A stretch of 49,354 bases of DNA from an uncultured Bacilli bacterium (GCA_934129885.1 CAKOWU010000009.1:1-49354); one strand, 5' to 3'. Counted from the stretch's first letter, positions 1-8,686 are shown. The notes: a model not told the origin generated them from the sequence alone. Translations and numbers: made by a program.

Positions 1-179
1 AGCCCCTCTACTTTAGCGTCTGATATACCGGTTATCGCAATATCCCATGAACTAGATACACTACTAGTACCAGATATTTCTAGATTTGATGAAAAAGCAG
101 AATATCCTATTCCCATTAAAGTAAGCACTATTAATAAGCCTACTATCAATATATTCTTTTGCTTATATCCTCTTCTCAT
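1..179 (-). CDS. TasA/SipW-type secreted protein, N-terminal fragment (cut by window edge)
   Basis: Only the first 59 codons lie in the window. The ATG at 179 has an AAGGGG ribosome site upstream. The translation opens with basic residues (MRRGYKQKN), then a hydrophobic signal/anchor ending GIGYSAFSSNLEISGTS, then a serine-rich stretch and SWDIAITGIS. The secreted protein at 39108-40532 has the same layout (VGYAAFASNLKISGTS, then TTWDVEITDI), so the two are paralogs. This N-terminal pattern is typical of exported TasA/camelysin-like or SipW-processed surface proteins. What the mature part does cannot be seen here. An inverted repeat lies in its upstream region (244-266). Confidence 0.75.
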   Translation of the reverse strand, partial: MRRGYKQKNILIVGLLIVLTLMGIGYSAFSSNLEISGTSSVSSSWDIAITGISDAKVEG

Positions 180-243
180 ATAATCATACCCCTTATTTTA
201 CTACCACTATACATGAGTATATGTAAAAAATATGTCATAATTT

Positions 244-266
244 ATATTAGGTGAAGTACCTAATAT
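244..266. repeat. 9-bp inverted repeat upstream of the partial surface-protein gene
   Basis: ATATTAGGT and ACCTAATAT form a perfect 9-bp inverted repeat around a 5-base centre, about 65 bases upstream of the ATG at 179. No T-run follows on the minus strand, so it is not an obvious terminator. It could be an operator or a 5'-UTR hairpin. A minus-strand TATAAC (275-280) lies just upstream and could be a -10 box, but no good -35 box was found. Confidence 0.5.
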
Positions 267-342
267 GTCCTACTGTTATAATTTTAACATGATGTATAAG
301 GGTAATGCAAGTAATATATGTGCAAGTTACCTATTTTTTAAA

Positions 343-381
343 AAAAGCACTGTAATATACATCATCATTACAGCACTTTTA
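343..381 (-). terminator. Rho-independent terminator after the split gene
   Basis: Arms of AAAAGYRC plus TGTAAT type pair over 14 positions with a two-base internal mismatch, and a T-rich tail follows on the minus strand. It lies just beyond the stop codon at 392. Confidence 0.7.
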
Positions 382-391
382 TTTAATAATA

Positions 392-1078
392 TTATAAATG
401 TTTAACATATTTAGGCGTTTTATTTGAACGCTTTAAAGTATATGTTTTTTTATTACCCACATGTTTAGCAGTATGAAGTTTTTTATTTAGTTTTACTGGT
501 TTTATAAAAGTTTCTTTTATAGTAGTTTTAAAAGCTTTTAAATTTCTAACAAATCTATTTTTCAAGGTGTTTTCTTCATTACGATACGCTAAATAATAAC
601 AATCATTTGCTTTATCAATCACAGGTGCTGACATATCTACAAAATCTATATGCTCTTGAGCTGAAATTATCGGTTTTGCTTTTTGAGGATTATCATAATC
701 ATCAAAGAAACTATTTTCTACCTGTATAGGTTCTAAAGAATCTTCCAACAACTCGTCTGTTTTAATTTCAAAAGTAGTATTGGCATTTTTTCTTACAGCC
801 ATAAAACCTTTGATTGTATCTTCTTTAGTCTCACTTATTTTTTTTAGTAATTTTCTAGAACGATACGAAGATAAAAGTATACCTCCTATTATAAGTTCAG
901 CCTCATCATTGTTTCTAACACTATTCATAAAATTCAAAACAGCATTTTCGCTTGGTATCTTCACCATTTTATCACTAGAAAGATATAATCCATCAGAAAG
1001 ACCAGGAACACAATTTTCAACATCAATTTTACTATCACAAGATAAAACTTTATTATTAGATATAATTATACCATCAAA
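392..1078 (-). pseudogene. Downstream part of an unrecognised gene split by an in-frame TGA
   Basis: The frame stays open directly after the TGA at 1079-1081, reading FDGIIISNNKVLSCDSK and on to the stop at 392. It is the same frame as the 86-codon ORF at 1079-1339, so the two look like one protein of about 315 residues interrupted at codon 87. The first internal ATG of this part is at 967 (MVKIPSENAV), which would give a 191-residue product if translation restarts there, but no convincing ribosome site precedes it. The C-terminus is strongly basic (KRSNKTPKYVKHL). There is no signal peptide or membrane segment, and I do not recognise the family. TGA is a true stop elsewhere in the window, so a nonsense mutation (for example TGG to TGA) is the simplest reading. 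Confidence 0.6.
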
Positions 1079-1339
1079 TCAATTATTAACACCTTGGACT
1101 GGTAATGATACTTTTAACTTTTTGCCTGTTAATTGTTCTTCAAAATAACCATTTTTATTATATACAAGCGGTATATCAATTTCACTAAGTTTTCTTACAC
1201 CCTCGACTGCATATTCATTTCTTAAATAAGTTATTGCTTTAATAGCATCTGCACCAATTAGATAACATTCACCGTCCTCAAATTCTTTTTGCATACTTGC
1301 TAAATTAGTTAGTATTGTTCTTTTTTTCTCTCCCATCAC
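1079..1339 (-). CDS. N-terminal part of the TGA-split unrecognised gene, 86 aa
   Basis: Begins at GTG 1339 (or ATG 1336) behind AAAGGAG and ends at TGA 1079-1081. The product (MMGEKKRTILTNLASMQKEF...) is soluble, has no recognised domain and ends in GVNN. The next codons in the same frame continue an open frame for another 229 residues (see 392-1078). It may be a short stand-alone protein, but a truncated product of a longer gene is more likely. Confidence 0.5.
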   Translation of the reverse strand: MMGEKKRTILTNLASMQKEFEDGECYLIGADAIKAITYLRNEYAVEGVRKLSEIDIPLVYNKNGYFEEQLTGKKLKVSLPVQGVNN

Positions 1340-1566
1340 ATTAATTTACTCCTTTTGGGTGTGCTATTCTACAACATTTTTTATTAAAATACGCATCATA
1401 CCACGCTTCTCATTACTAATATAGCCTCCTAATCTTTTAAAAAATAACATAAAAAATATTACAAGATATTTAACAAAAATATATACTTTGTTATTTCTTA
1501 TTGTCTATTTGGTTTATTAGTAACAACACTGCTACTTTTTTCTTGAGTTTAGCAATTATACAAAAT
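1340..1566. other. Intergenic, no gene seen
   Basis: AT-rich spacer between the split gene and the terminator of the lipid kinase gene. A minus-strand TAGAAT could be a -10 box for the gene at 1339, but no good -35 box precedes it. No RNA gene or credible ORF was seen. Confidence 0.4.
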
Positions 1567-1613
1567 AAAAATTCCTGTAACTCCTTATCTTTAAGGATAT
1601 AACAAGAATTTTT
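1567..1613 (-). terminator. Strong terminator of the lipid kinase operon
   Basis: A long hairpin on the minus strand: AAAAATTC, TGTTA and TCCTTA pair with TAAGGA, TTACA and GAATTTTT around an AAGA loop. It lies 10 bases beyond the stop at 1623 and has a T-rich tail. Confidence 0.8.
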
Positions 1614-1622
1614 GTTAATATT

Positions 1623-2555
1623 TTATTTAATCTCTTCATCTTTAAATATTTTATGTAATTCTTTTCTTGGCAAAAGCATCTTAACACCATGTTCAACGGT
1701 AATATCAAACACCTTAGTTTTATTTTTATACTTTTCTCCATCAATACACCAATCTTTTCTAGGATAATCTTTTAATTTTATAGTTAAGTGGTTAGTCTTT
1801 ATATAATAAAATCCAGGTACTTTTGATATATCATCTTCTTTAGTTATAAAGTATAAACTTTTTATAATATCTTTTTTAGAAGTTATATTAGTTAGTAATA
1901 CTTCAAACTGATCATCATCAAGTTTTACATCTTGAAATATATTTATACCGCCCATCCTAGTAGCATTACAAATAAGAATAAAAGAATATAAGCCTTTTCT
2001 AACCTCACCATTGCATTTATATTCAAGTTCAAACAATTGAGTTTTAGAATTAAAACTTTTTATTGCTTTTATTATATATGCAAAATAACCAAATTTTTTC
2101 TTTAAATTTCTTGGAGTATCATATGCGACATTTACAAATTTACCCAACCCTGCGACATAAACAAATGGTTGATTATTGATTTTACAAATATCAACACCTT
2201 TTTCTTTACCTCCTAAAATTAGTTTTAGGTTTTGGACAGGATCTTTTACCATACCATACATAGCCCCTAAATCATTCGCAGTACCATAAGGTATATGAGA
2301 CAATAACAATCTCTTTTTCCTTTTTAAATTGCCAGTCATAATTTCATTGAAAGTACCATCTCCCCCAATAGAAATAACTAGATCTATATCATCATCTAAA
2401 TTAGTAATTATATCTTTTGCGTGTCCGCTATATCTAGTATATTTAAATTCCAAAGAATAATCATAACTGTTTAATACTTCTTCAAATTTACTTTTTAGTT
2501 TAATCCCCTTTTTTTTACCGCTATTAGGATTGCATATAACCACACATTTTTTCAC
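1623..2555 (-). CDS. Diacylglycerol kinase-family lipid kinase (YegS/DagK type)
   Basis: Phosphorylates a lipid substrate, probably diacylglycerol returning it to phosphatidic acid; acts at the inner face of the membrane. The N-terminal catalytic domain shows VVICNPNSGKKKG near the start, the nucleotide-binding ISIGGDGTFNEIM, and PYGTANDLG. The C-terminal half is the expected beta-rich domain with WCIDGE near the end. About 310 residues, the usual size. An upstream in-frame TTG (2570) overlaps the GGAGG site, so GTG 2555, 8 bases after GGAGG, is the likely start and gives MKKCVVICNP. It follows the unknown gene at 2578-3333 by 22 bases, in one operon ended by the terminator at 1567-1613. The family is clear; the exact lipid is not. 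Confidence 0.9.
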   Translation of the reverse strand: MKKCVVICNPNSGKKKGIKLKSKFEEVLNSYDYSLEFKYTRYSGHAKDIITNLDDDIDLVISIGGDGTFNEIMTGNLKRKKRLLLSHIPYGTANDLGAMYGMVKDPVQNLKLILGGKEKGVDICKINNQPFVYVAGLGKFVNVAYDTPRNLKKKFGYFAYIIKAIKSFNSKTQLFELEYKCNGEVRKGLYSFILICNATRMGGINIFQDVKLDDDQFEVLLTNITSKKDIIKSLYFITKEDDISKVPGFYYIKTNHLTIKLKDYPRKDWCIDGEKYKNKTKVFDITVEHGVKMLLPRKELHKIFKDEEIK

Positions 2556-2577
2556 AGTATCATCCTCCAATTTAATA

Positions 2578-3333
2578 TTAACGTCTTTCTGAACGTTTCT
2601 TTTTTATTATAGTGCCATCATTAGGGTTAATTTCTGGAACATCTATACCAACCATATTACCACTCATCATACCTGATGAATCATGTTTTAAAGACCTTCT
2701 ATTATTTTTATAAAGAAGCAAGGCATCAAGCATATCTTCTGGCTCAAAGACAGGAAGTATTCTTCCGTTTTTATCTAATATAATAAAACCCTCATCAAAT
2801 AATTCTTGTTCATTCATATTGAATATAAGTTCGGTAACTTTTTTTATTTCATCAAATCTATGTGTCTTAAAAATATATGATATTATAAATGAATGTATTC
2901 TATTAGGTTTGGTATAGACATCATAATAATAAGCGATATCACGATATTTTTTATATCTATCTATCTGCAGGCCAGTATGTTCATCTAAAACATCATTTTG
3001 GATTAAAAAGTCACGAAACAATAGATTATTACGTACTATTTCTATCATATCAGAAACTTCTTTTTTTAAAACATTAATGTCTGTTGTACCTAAACTAGAG
3101 GCCGCAACTCTTTTTACGTTTATATTATCATACACAACTGGTAGACCATATTTAACACCTTTATTACCAACTATAAGAAGTTCTCCTTCTTTAGGATAGC
3201 CAAACTCTTCAAGTAATTCTTCTTTATCTTTATAAGAAGATGTTTTATAATCGATATCGGCCAAATAAGTCTGAAGCAAAATCTCCATCATATCGCCATT
3301 TATATACACTAATCTATATATGCCATTTTTCAT
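2578..3333 (-). CDS. Unrecognised conserved-looking protein, 251 aa
   Basis: First gene of the operon that includes the lipid kinase. ATG 3333 is chosen because AAAGGG lies 8 bases upstream; a longer frame to 3384 has no such site. The protein starts MKNGIYRLVYINGDMMEILL, is mixed charged/hydrophobic with no membrane segment or signal peptide, and ends in a basic tail (IIKKKRSERR). The middle is rich in Tyr and charged residues (RYKKYRDIAYYYDVY). No catalytic motif is recognised. A near-consensus promoter lies at 3376-3403. Confidence 0.75.
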   Translation of the reverse strand: MKNGIYRLVYINGDMMEILLQTYLADIDYKTSSYKDKEELLEEFGYPKEGELLIVGNKGVKYGLPVVYDNINVKRVAASSLGTTDINVLKKEVSDMIEIVRNNLLFRDFLIQNDVLDEHTGLQIDRYKKYRDIAYYYDVYTKPNRIHSFIISYIFKTHRFDEIKKVTELIFNMNEQELFDEGFIILDKNGRILPVFEPEDMLDALLLYKNNRRSLKHDSSGMMSGNMVGIDVPEINPNDGTIIKKKRSERR

Positions 3334-3375
3334 AATATAACCCTTTCTAAAATAACTATATATATATCTAATGAT

Positions 3376-3403
3376 ATTATACATTATTTAAATAAAAAGT
3401 CAA
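3376..3403 (-). promoter_or_regulatory. Sigma-A promoter for the 3333 operon
   Basis: TTGACT, 16-base spacer, TATAAT with TG just before the -10. The -35 box lies in the T-run of the tuf terminator, so one transcript ends where the next begins. Confidence 0.75.
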
Positions 3404-3431
3404 AAAAAGAACCCAAATTATGAGTTCTTTA
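3403..3431 (-). terminator. tuf terminator
   Basis: AAAGAAC and GTTCTTT arms around CATAATTT on the minus strand, followed by seven Ts. It begins 4 bases beyond the tuf stop codon. Confidence 0.85.
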
Positions 3432-3434
3432 AAA

Positions 3435-4619
3435 TTATTTAATAATTTCTGAAACGTTACCTGCACCAACAGTTCTTCCACCTTCACGGATAGAAAATTT
3501 AGTACCATTTTCGATAGCGATTGGTGCGATTAATTCTACAGTCATTTCTACGTTATCACCAGGCATTACCATTTCAACTCCCTCTGGAAGTTCAATAACA
3601 CCAGTAACATCTGTAGTTCTGAAGTAGAATTGTGGACGGTAGTTACTAAAGAATGGAGTATGTCTTCCACCTTCTTCTTTGCTAAGTACATATACAGAAG
3701 CTTTGAATTTAGTGTGTGGCGTAACACTACCAGGTTTAGCAATAACTTGTCCTCTTTCGATTTCATCACGAGAAACACCACGTAATAATACACCAGCGTT
3801 ATCTCCTGCCTCAGCGTAATCTAATGATTTTCTGAACATTTCGATACCAGTTACTACTGATTTTCTAGTTTCTTTAATACCAACGATTTCAACTTCGTCA
3901 TTAAGTTTAAGTTGTCCTCTTTCAACTCTACCAGTTGCAACTGTACCACGACCAGTAATAGTGAATACATCTTCTACTGGCATTAAGAATGGTTTATCAA
4001 TATCTCTAGTTGGAGTTTCAATCCAATTATCAACTGCATCCATAAGTTCTCCAATTTTTGCTTCATATTCAGCATCACCTTCAAGAGCCTTTAATGCAGA
4101 ACCTCTGATAATTGGAGTATTGTCTCCATCATAACCATATTCAGTTAATAATTCTCTAACTTCCATTTCAACTAAATCAAGAAGTTCTTCATCATCAACC
4201 ATATCACATTTGTTTAAGAATACAACCATACGAGGTACTCCAACCTGACGTGATAATAAGATATGTTCTCTAGTTTGTGCCATAGGTCCATCAGTAGCAG
4301 CAATAACTAAGATAGCACCATCCATTTGAGCAGCACCAGTGATCATATTTTTAACGTAGTCCGCATGGCCTGGGCAGTCAACGTGTGCATAGTGTCTTTT
4401 ATCAGTTTCATACTCAATGTGAGCAGTATTGATAGTTATACCACGTTCTCTTTCCTCAGGTGCTTTATCGATATTAGCATAGTCTTGGAATTCAGCATAT
4501 CCTTTCTTTGCTAAGTAACTACTAATTGCAGCAGTTAATGTAGTTTTACCGTGATCCACGTGTCCGATTGTACCAATGTTAACATGTGGTTTTGAACGGT
4601 CATATTTTTGTTTTGCCAT
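3435..4619 (-). CDS. tuf: Elongation factor Tu
   Basis: GTPase that brings aminoacyl-tRNA to the ribosomal A site. The P-loop GHVDHGKT is at residues 19-26, DCPGH near 81 and NKCD near 136, followed by the two beta-barrel domains. It ends VGAGNVSEIIK. 394 residues, the normal length. ATG 4619 has AAAGGAGG upstream. It is the last gene of the str operon and lies 70 bases after fusA, with its own promoter in the gap, so it can be made in excess over the ribosomal proteins. Codon choice is less AT-driven than in the neighbours, as expected for a highly expressed gene. Confidence 0.99.
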   Translation of the reverse strand: MAKQKYDRSKPHVNIGTIGHVDHGKTTLTAAISSYLAKKGYAEFQDYANIDKAPEERERGITINTAHIEYETDKRHYAHVDCPGHADYVKNMITGAAQMDGAILVIAATDGPMAQTREHILLSRQVGVPRMVVFLNKCDMVDDEELLDLVEMEVRELLTEYGYDGDNTPIIRGSALKALEGDAEYEAKIGELMDAVDNWIETPTRDIDKPFLMPVEDVFTITGRGTVATGRVERGQLKLNDEVEIVGIKETRKSVVTGIEMFRKSLDYAEAGDNAGVLLRGVSRDEIERGQVIAKPGSVTPHTKFKASVYVLSKEEGGRHTPFFSNYRPQFYFRTTDVTGVIELPEGVEMVMPGDNVEMTVELIAPIAIENGTKFSIREGGRTVGAGNVSEIIK

Positions 4620-4650
4620 TAAATTTTCCTCCTTTAAATTTACATATATA

Positions 4651-4679
4651 ATTTTAACAGGGCAAGACTAAAATTGCAA
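4651..4679 (-). promoter_or_regulatory. Internal promoter for tuf
   Basis: TTGCAA, 17-base spacer, TAAAAT with TGT just before it, in the fusA-tuf gap. The -35 box overlaps the loop of the hairpin at 4665-4691. Confidence 0.65.
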
Positions 4680-4691
4680 GTATTTTAGTCT
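4665..4691. repeat. Perfect 10-bp inverted repeat across the fusA stop codon
   Basis: AGACTAAAAT and ATTTTAGTCT around 7 bases. The repeat overlaps the fusA TAG and the tuf -35 region. It has no T-run, so a processing or pausing hairpin is more likely than a full terminator. Confidence 0.65.
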
Positions 4692-6762
4692 AGTTTCCCC
4701 CATTTTTTTTGATAATTTCTTCAGCAATATTTTTTGGAACCTCTTCATAATGGTCAAATACCATAGTATAGTTACCTCTACCTTGTGTATTAGACCTTAA
4801 TGTAGTAACGTAACCAAACATCTCAGAAAGCGGTACCATAGCATCTATTGATAAAGCATTACCTCTAGATTCTTGACCCATAGGTCTTCCACGTCTTGAA
4901 GTAATATCTCCCATAACAGATCCTAGATATTCATCTGGAGTAATTACATTAACTTTCATTACTGGTTCTAATAATACAGGTTGACATTTATTTTTAGCAG
5001 CTTTAAGTGCTAAACTTGCCGCAACTTTAAATGCCATTTCAGATGAGTCAACATCATGATATGAACCATCAAATAAAGTTGCTTTAACATCCATTAATGG
5101 ATATCCTGCAAGTATACCTGTTTGCATAGCCTCTTGAAGACCTTTATCTACAACTGGAATATATTCTCTTGGAACTACTCCACCTACGATAGCGTCAACA
5201 AATTCATAGCCTTTACCAGGATTTGGTTCAAACTTAACCCATACGTGTCCGTATTGTCCACGTCCACCAGATTGTTTGATATGTTTTCCTTCGCAGTCTC
5301 CAGCTTGTTTAATAGTTTCTCTATATGAAACCTGTGGCTGACCAATGTTAGCTTCAACACCAAATTCTCTTTTCATTCTGTCAACAATAATATCTAAGTG
5401 TAACTCACCTACACCAGCAATAATTGTTTGACCAGTTTCTCTATCAGTAGAAGCTTTGAATGTTGGATCTTCTTCTGATAATTTTTGAAGAGCAAGAGCC
5501 ATTTTGTCTTGATCACCCTTTGATTTTGGTTCAATAGCAAGCTGAATAACTGGTTCTGGGAATTCCATGCTTTCCAAAATACAAGCATGTTTTTCATCAC
5601 ATAAAGTATCACCAGTAGTAGTATCTTTAAGACCTACTGCAGCAGCAATATCACCTGTGTAAACTTCTGAAATTTCTTTACGGTCGTTAGCGTGCATAAG
5701 CAAGATACGACCAACTCTTTCCTTTTTGTTTTTAGTTGCATTCTTTACATATGAACCACTTGATAAATGTCCAGAATATACTCTAAAGAATGTTAACTTT
5801 CCAACAAAAGGATCAGTCATAACTTTAAATGCTAACGCACTAAATGGTTCACTATCACTAGGATGTCTTTCGATAGCCTCACCATTCATGTCTACACCTT
5901 TGATAGATTCAATATCTGTAGGCGCAGGCATGTAATCAATAACAGCATCCAAAAGTAACTTAACACCTTTGTTACCAAGGGCAGTACCACACATAACTGG
6001 GAAGAAATCAACAGAAAGAACACCTTTTCTTATTGCTTTCTTAATAAGTTCAATAGATATTTCCTCACCCTCAAGATATTTGTTCATAAGTTCATCATCA
6101 AATTCCGCAACAGCTTCGATTAATGCATTTCTCTTTTCTTCTACAATATCTTTTAAGTCTTCTGGAATATCAATAATTTCTGGATTCTCTTCAGGCTGTC
6201 CATCATATTTATATGCAGTCATTGATACTAAATCAACAATACCGTTAAACTCACTTTCTGCTCCTATAGGCCATTGAATTGGTGCTGCATTTACACCAAG
6301 AAGATTATCAATAGTATGTAAACTATATTCAAAATCCGCACCCATTTTGTCCATTTTATTCGCAAAAATCATTCTAGGTACTTTGTAATCATCTGCTTGT
6401 CTCCAAACAGTTTCAGTTTGTGGTTCAACACCCGCCTGTGCGTCGATTAAAGCCACTGCTCCATCAAGTACACGAAGACTTCTTTGAACCTCAACAGTAA
6501 AATCTACGTGACCTGGAGTATCTATAATATTATATCTATAGCCTTTCCAGTAAGCCGTAGTTGCTGCTGAAGTAATAGTTATTCCACGTTCTTGTTCTTG
6601 TTCCATCCAGTCCATTTGTGATTCACCATCGTGAGTTTCACCAATTTTATGGATTTTACCAGTATGATATAAAACTCTTTCAGTACAAGTAGTTTTACCT
6701 GCATCGATATGAGCCATTATACCTATATTACGTGTATGTTCTAAACTATATTCACGAGCCAT
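4690..6762 (-). CDS. fusA: Elongation factor G
   Basis: Ribosomal translocase GTPase. Starts MAREYSLEHTRNIGIMAHID; P-loop AHIDAGKTT, DTPGHVDF and NKMDKMGA are all present, followed by the EF-G domains (GGRGQYGHV in domain IV). 690 residues, close to the normal 690-700. ATG 6762 is chosen: it matches the family start and has AAAGGAAA upstream; the longer open frame runs back into rpsG. It lies 13 bases after rpsG and ends in TAG inside a hairpin. Confidence 0.99.
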   Translation of the reverse strand: MAREYSLEHTRNIGIMAHIDAGKTTCTERVLYHTGKIHKIGETHDGESQMDWMEQEQERGITITSAATTAYWKGYRYNIIDTPGHVDFTVEVQRSLRVLDGAVALIDAQAGVEPQTETVWRQADDYKVPRMIFANKMDKMGADFEYSLHTIDNLLGVNAAPIQWPIGAESEFNGIVDLVSMTAYKYDGQPEENPEIIDIPEDLKDIVEEKRNALIEAVAEFDDELMNKYLEGEEISIELIKKAIRKGVLSVDFFPVMCGTALGNKGVKLLLDAVIDYMPAPTDIESIKGVDMNGEAIERHPSDSEPFSALAFKVMTDPFVGKLTFFRVYSGHLSSGSYVKNATKNKKERVGRILLMHANDRKEISEVYTGDIAAAVGLKDTTTGDTLCDEKHACILESMEFPEPVIQLAIEPKSKGDQDKMALALQKLSEEDPTFKASTDRETGQTIIAGVGELHLDIIVDRMKREFGVEANIGQPQVSYRETIKQAGDCEGKHIKQSGGRGQYGHVWVKFEPNPGKGYEFVDAIVGGVVPREYIPVVDKGLQEAMQTGILAGYPLMDVKATLFDGSYHDVDSSEMAFKVAASLALKAAKNKCQPVLLEPVMKVNVITPDEYLGSVMGDITSRRGRPMGQESRGNALSIDAMVPLSEMFGYVTTLRSNTQGRGNYTMVFDHYEEVPKNIAEEIIKKNGGN

Positions 6763-6775
6763 ATTTATTTCCTTT

Positions 6776-7243
6776 CTACCATCTGTAATGAGCAAATGCT
6801 TTATTAGCCTCTGCCATTCTATGAGTATCTTCACGTTTTTTAACTGCTGCACCAACACCGTTAGATGCATCAATTATTTCATTTGCTAAATTCTCAGCCA
6901 TTGAATGACCACCTCTAAGTCTAGCATATTGAACTAACCATCTAAGTCCAAGTGCTTGACTTCTATCAGGTTTAACCTCAATAGGTACTTGATAGTTAGC
7001 ACCACCAACACGTCTTGATTTAACTTCTAGTGCTGGTTTTATATTTTGCATTGCTTTTTCAAAAACAGCTTTTGGATCTTCCCCAGTTTTTTCTTTGATT
7101 AAATCAAATGCATTATATAAAATTGTTTGAGACTTTCCTTTTTTACCGTCTATCATCATTTGGTTAATTAATTTTGTAACTAACTTTGAATCATAAACAG
7201 GATCTTTTAATACGTCTCTTTTAGTTGCACGTCTTTTACGCAT
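6776..7243 (-). CDS. rpsG: 30S ribosomal protein S7
   Basis: Primary 16S rRNA-binding protein of the 30S head. Starts MRKRRATKRDVLKDPVYDSK, contains GGANYQVPIEV and ends FAHYRW, all characteristic. 155 residues (usual 156). An AGGAGG-type site precedes it, 23 bases after rpsL. In other bacteria S7 represses its own operon; no mRNA site for this was identified here. Confidence 0.99.
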   Translation of the reverse strand: MRKRRATKRDVLKDPVYDSKLVTKLINQMMIDGKKGKSQTILYNAFDLIKEKTGEDPKAVFEKAMQNIKPALEVKSRRVGGANYQVPIEVKPDRSQALGLRWLVQYARLRGGHSMAENLANEIIDASNGVGAAVKKREDTHRMAEANKAFAHYRW

Positions 7244-7266
7244 TCTTTACTCCTCCTTTCAAGCTA

Positions 7267-7677
7267 TTATTTAGGTCTTTTAGTACCATACTTAGAACGA
7301 CCTTGACGACGTTTATCAATACCAGCAGTATCAAGTGTACCACGTACAACATGATAACGTACACCGATTAAGTCTTTAACACGTCCACCACGAACTAAAA
7401 CAACACTGTGTTCTTGTAAGTTATGTCCTTCTCCAGGAATATAAGCATCAACTTCTTTACCATTTGAAAGTCTTACACGAGCATATTTACGAAGTGCTGA
7501 GTTTGGTTTCTTTGGCGTTTTTGTCCCTACACGAGTACATACTCCACGTTTTTGAGGAGAGTCAGTCTTAGTAGTCTTTTTATCTTTACTGTTGTATCCA
7601 ACATTTAACATTGGTGATTTGCTTTTACTAGTTTTTTGTCCTCTTCTTTTTCTAACTAATTGATTTATTGTAGGCAT
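7267..7677 (-). CDS. rpsL: 30S ribosomal protein S12
   Basis: Decoding-centre protein. The start MPTINQLVRKRRG at ATG 7677 follows GGAGG by 7 bases; the open frame upstream to 7716 is not used. 137 residues. It contains KKPNSALRKYARVRLSNG and the conserved PGEGHNLQEHS. Lys at KKPNSALRK, the classical streptomycin-resistance position, is wild type in appearance. First gene of the str operon, with a strong promoter at 7771-7799. Confidence 0.99.
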   Translation of the reverse strand: MPTINQLVRKRRGQKTSKSKSPMLNVGYNSKDKKTTKTDSPQKRGVCTRVGTKTPKKPNSALRKYARVRLSNGKEVDAYIPGEGHNLQEHSVVLVRGGRVKDLIGVRYHVVRGTLDTAGIDKRRQGRSKYGTKRPK

Positions 7678-7770
7678 TTTCTTACCTCCTTTCTTACACA
7701 TGTCCAGGCGTTTCATTCACCCCATTAAATTAGGACTTACCGAAGTAAATCCAAATTAAAATGTGACACT

Positions 7771-7799
7771 AATATATCACTATATATAGCACTTGTCAA
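7771..7799 (-). promoter_or_regulatory. str operon promoter
   Basis: TTGACA, 17-base spacer, TATATT: a near-perfect sigma-A promoter about 95 bases upstream of rpsL. CACTTG-A-CAAGTG, a short inverted repeat, overlaps the -35 box, and the upstream gene ends only 7 bases away. Confidence 0.85.
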
Positions 7800-7805
7800 G
7801 TGTTT

Positions 7806-8579
7806 TTATGCTGTTTCTGCTTGAATTTTAGCCTCATCAGCAATTAAATCCATAGGTCCATCGGCCCCCGCACACTCATCATAGTCTTTTTTTATCTTCA
7901 TATAGCATTTAGCAAACACAACACCCATATATGGCACAAGCCAAATATATAATAAGCCAAATGTAAATAAGCCTAAAATAAAACAGCCGATAAAACTAAG
8001 CATAAGAATAAAATAATCAACGACATATCCATTCATCATATCAAAACTTTTACTAAATATTTTTCGTACCGGCAATCCTGGTTCATCTCTCAATATAAAA
8101 TATACAAGCGAAAAACTATATATTATATAAAGAGCAAGCATAATAACTATGGTACTAAGAATTAAACCAAATATTACAAGTAGACTAAGTAATATAAAAT
8201 TTGTTTTCGCCGCATTTTGCATCACTATTACAAGTGACTGAAAAGTAAATGTTTCAAGTGCGAAGAAAATTGCTAAAATAAATGCAAGTATTATTGTAAC
8301 AAGCATACATTTACCAAAAGAATCTGTTTTTTCTGTCAAAAGATTTATTTTAGGTTTTTTCCCCTCGGCAACTTTCATAGTTATATCTTTATAGCCTATA
8401 TAAAATAAACTACCAAAAATAAGTAATAATATCGGAGATATCCAATTTGCATGTGCTAGTTTGGCTATTATGTCGCAGCACACTCCCATAATCAAAAATA
8501 TAAGTACACTAGATATCATAACAACATAATTGCCTTTTAAATTTTTAAGTGCACTTTGTTTCATTTTTTTTATATTCAT
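7806..8579 (-). CDS. DUF975-family integral membrane protein
   Basis: About 257 residues with roughly six membrane segments. It opens MNIKKMKQSALKNLKGNY, the usual DUF975 amphipathic start, and has the family pattern late in the chain: SFDMMNGYVVDYFILMLSFI then GLLYIWLVPYM. ATG 8579 is preferred to 8588 because AGAGG is 10 bases from it and only 1 base from 8588. Molecular function is unknown. It lies upstream of the str operon on the same strand, with no clear terminator between, and diverges from the gene at 8687. Confidence 0.8.
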   Translation of the reverse strand: MNIKKMKQSALKNLKGNYVVMISSVLIFLIMGVCCDIIAKLAHANWISPILLLIFGSLFYIGYKDITMKVAEGKKPKINLLTEKTDSFGKCMLVTIILAFILAIFFALETFTFQSLVIVMQNAAKTNFILLSLLVIFGLILSTIVIMLALYIIYSFSLVYFILRDEPGLPVRKIFSKSFDMMNGYVVDYFILMLSFIGCFILGLFTFGLLYIWLVPYMGVVFAKCYMKIKKDYDECAGADGPMDLIADEAKIQAETA

Positions 8580-8686
8580 CTGCCCCATTCCTCTCTATAT
8601 TAAGTATATCATAATTTATCCATATTTTTACAATTTTTACAGTTTATTTTTTTTATTTTGTTTCACATTAATATTAGGTGAAAAAT

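Noticed and set aside
1079..1081. TGA read as tryptophan (alternative genetic code)
   Set aside because: Four genes end in TGA at tight ATGA-type overlaps with the next gene, and all long conserved genes use TGG for Trp with no internal TGA.
780..1148. 122-codon plus-strand ORF
   Set aside because: Lies antisense to the split gene, has no ribosome site, and its Ser/Leu/Ile composition is that of an antisense frame.
7787..7805. Terminator for the DUF975 gene at the CACTTG/CAAGTG repeat
   Set aside because: Arms are only six bases with a one-base loop and no T-run; it is the str promoter -35 region instead.
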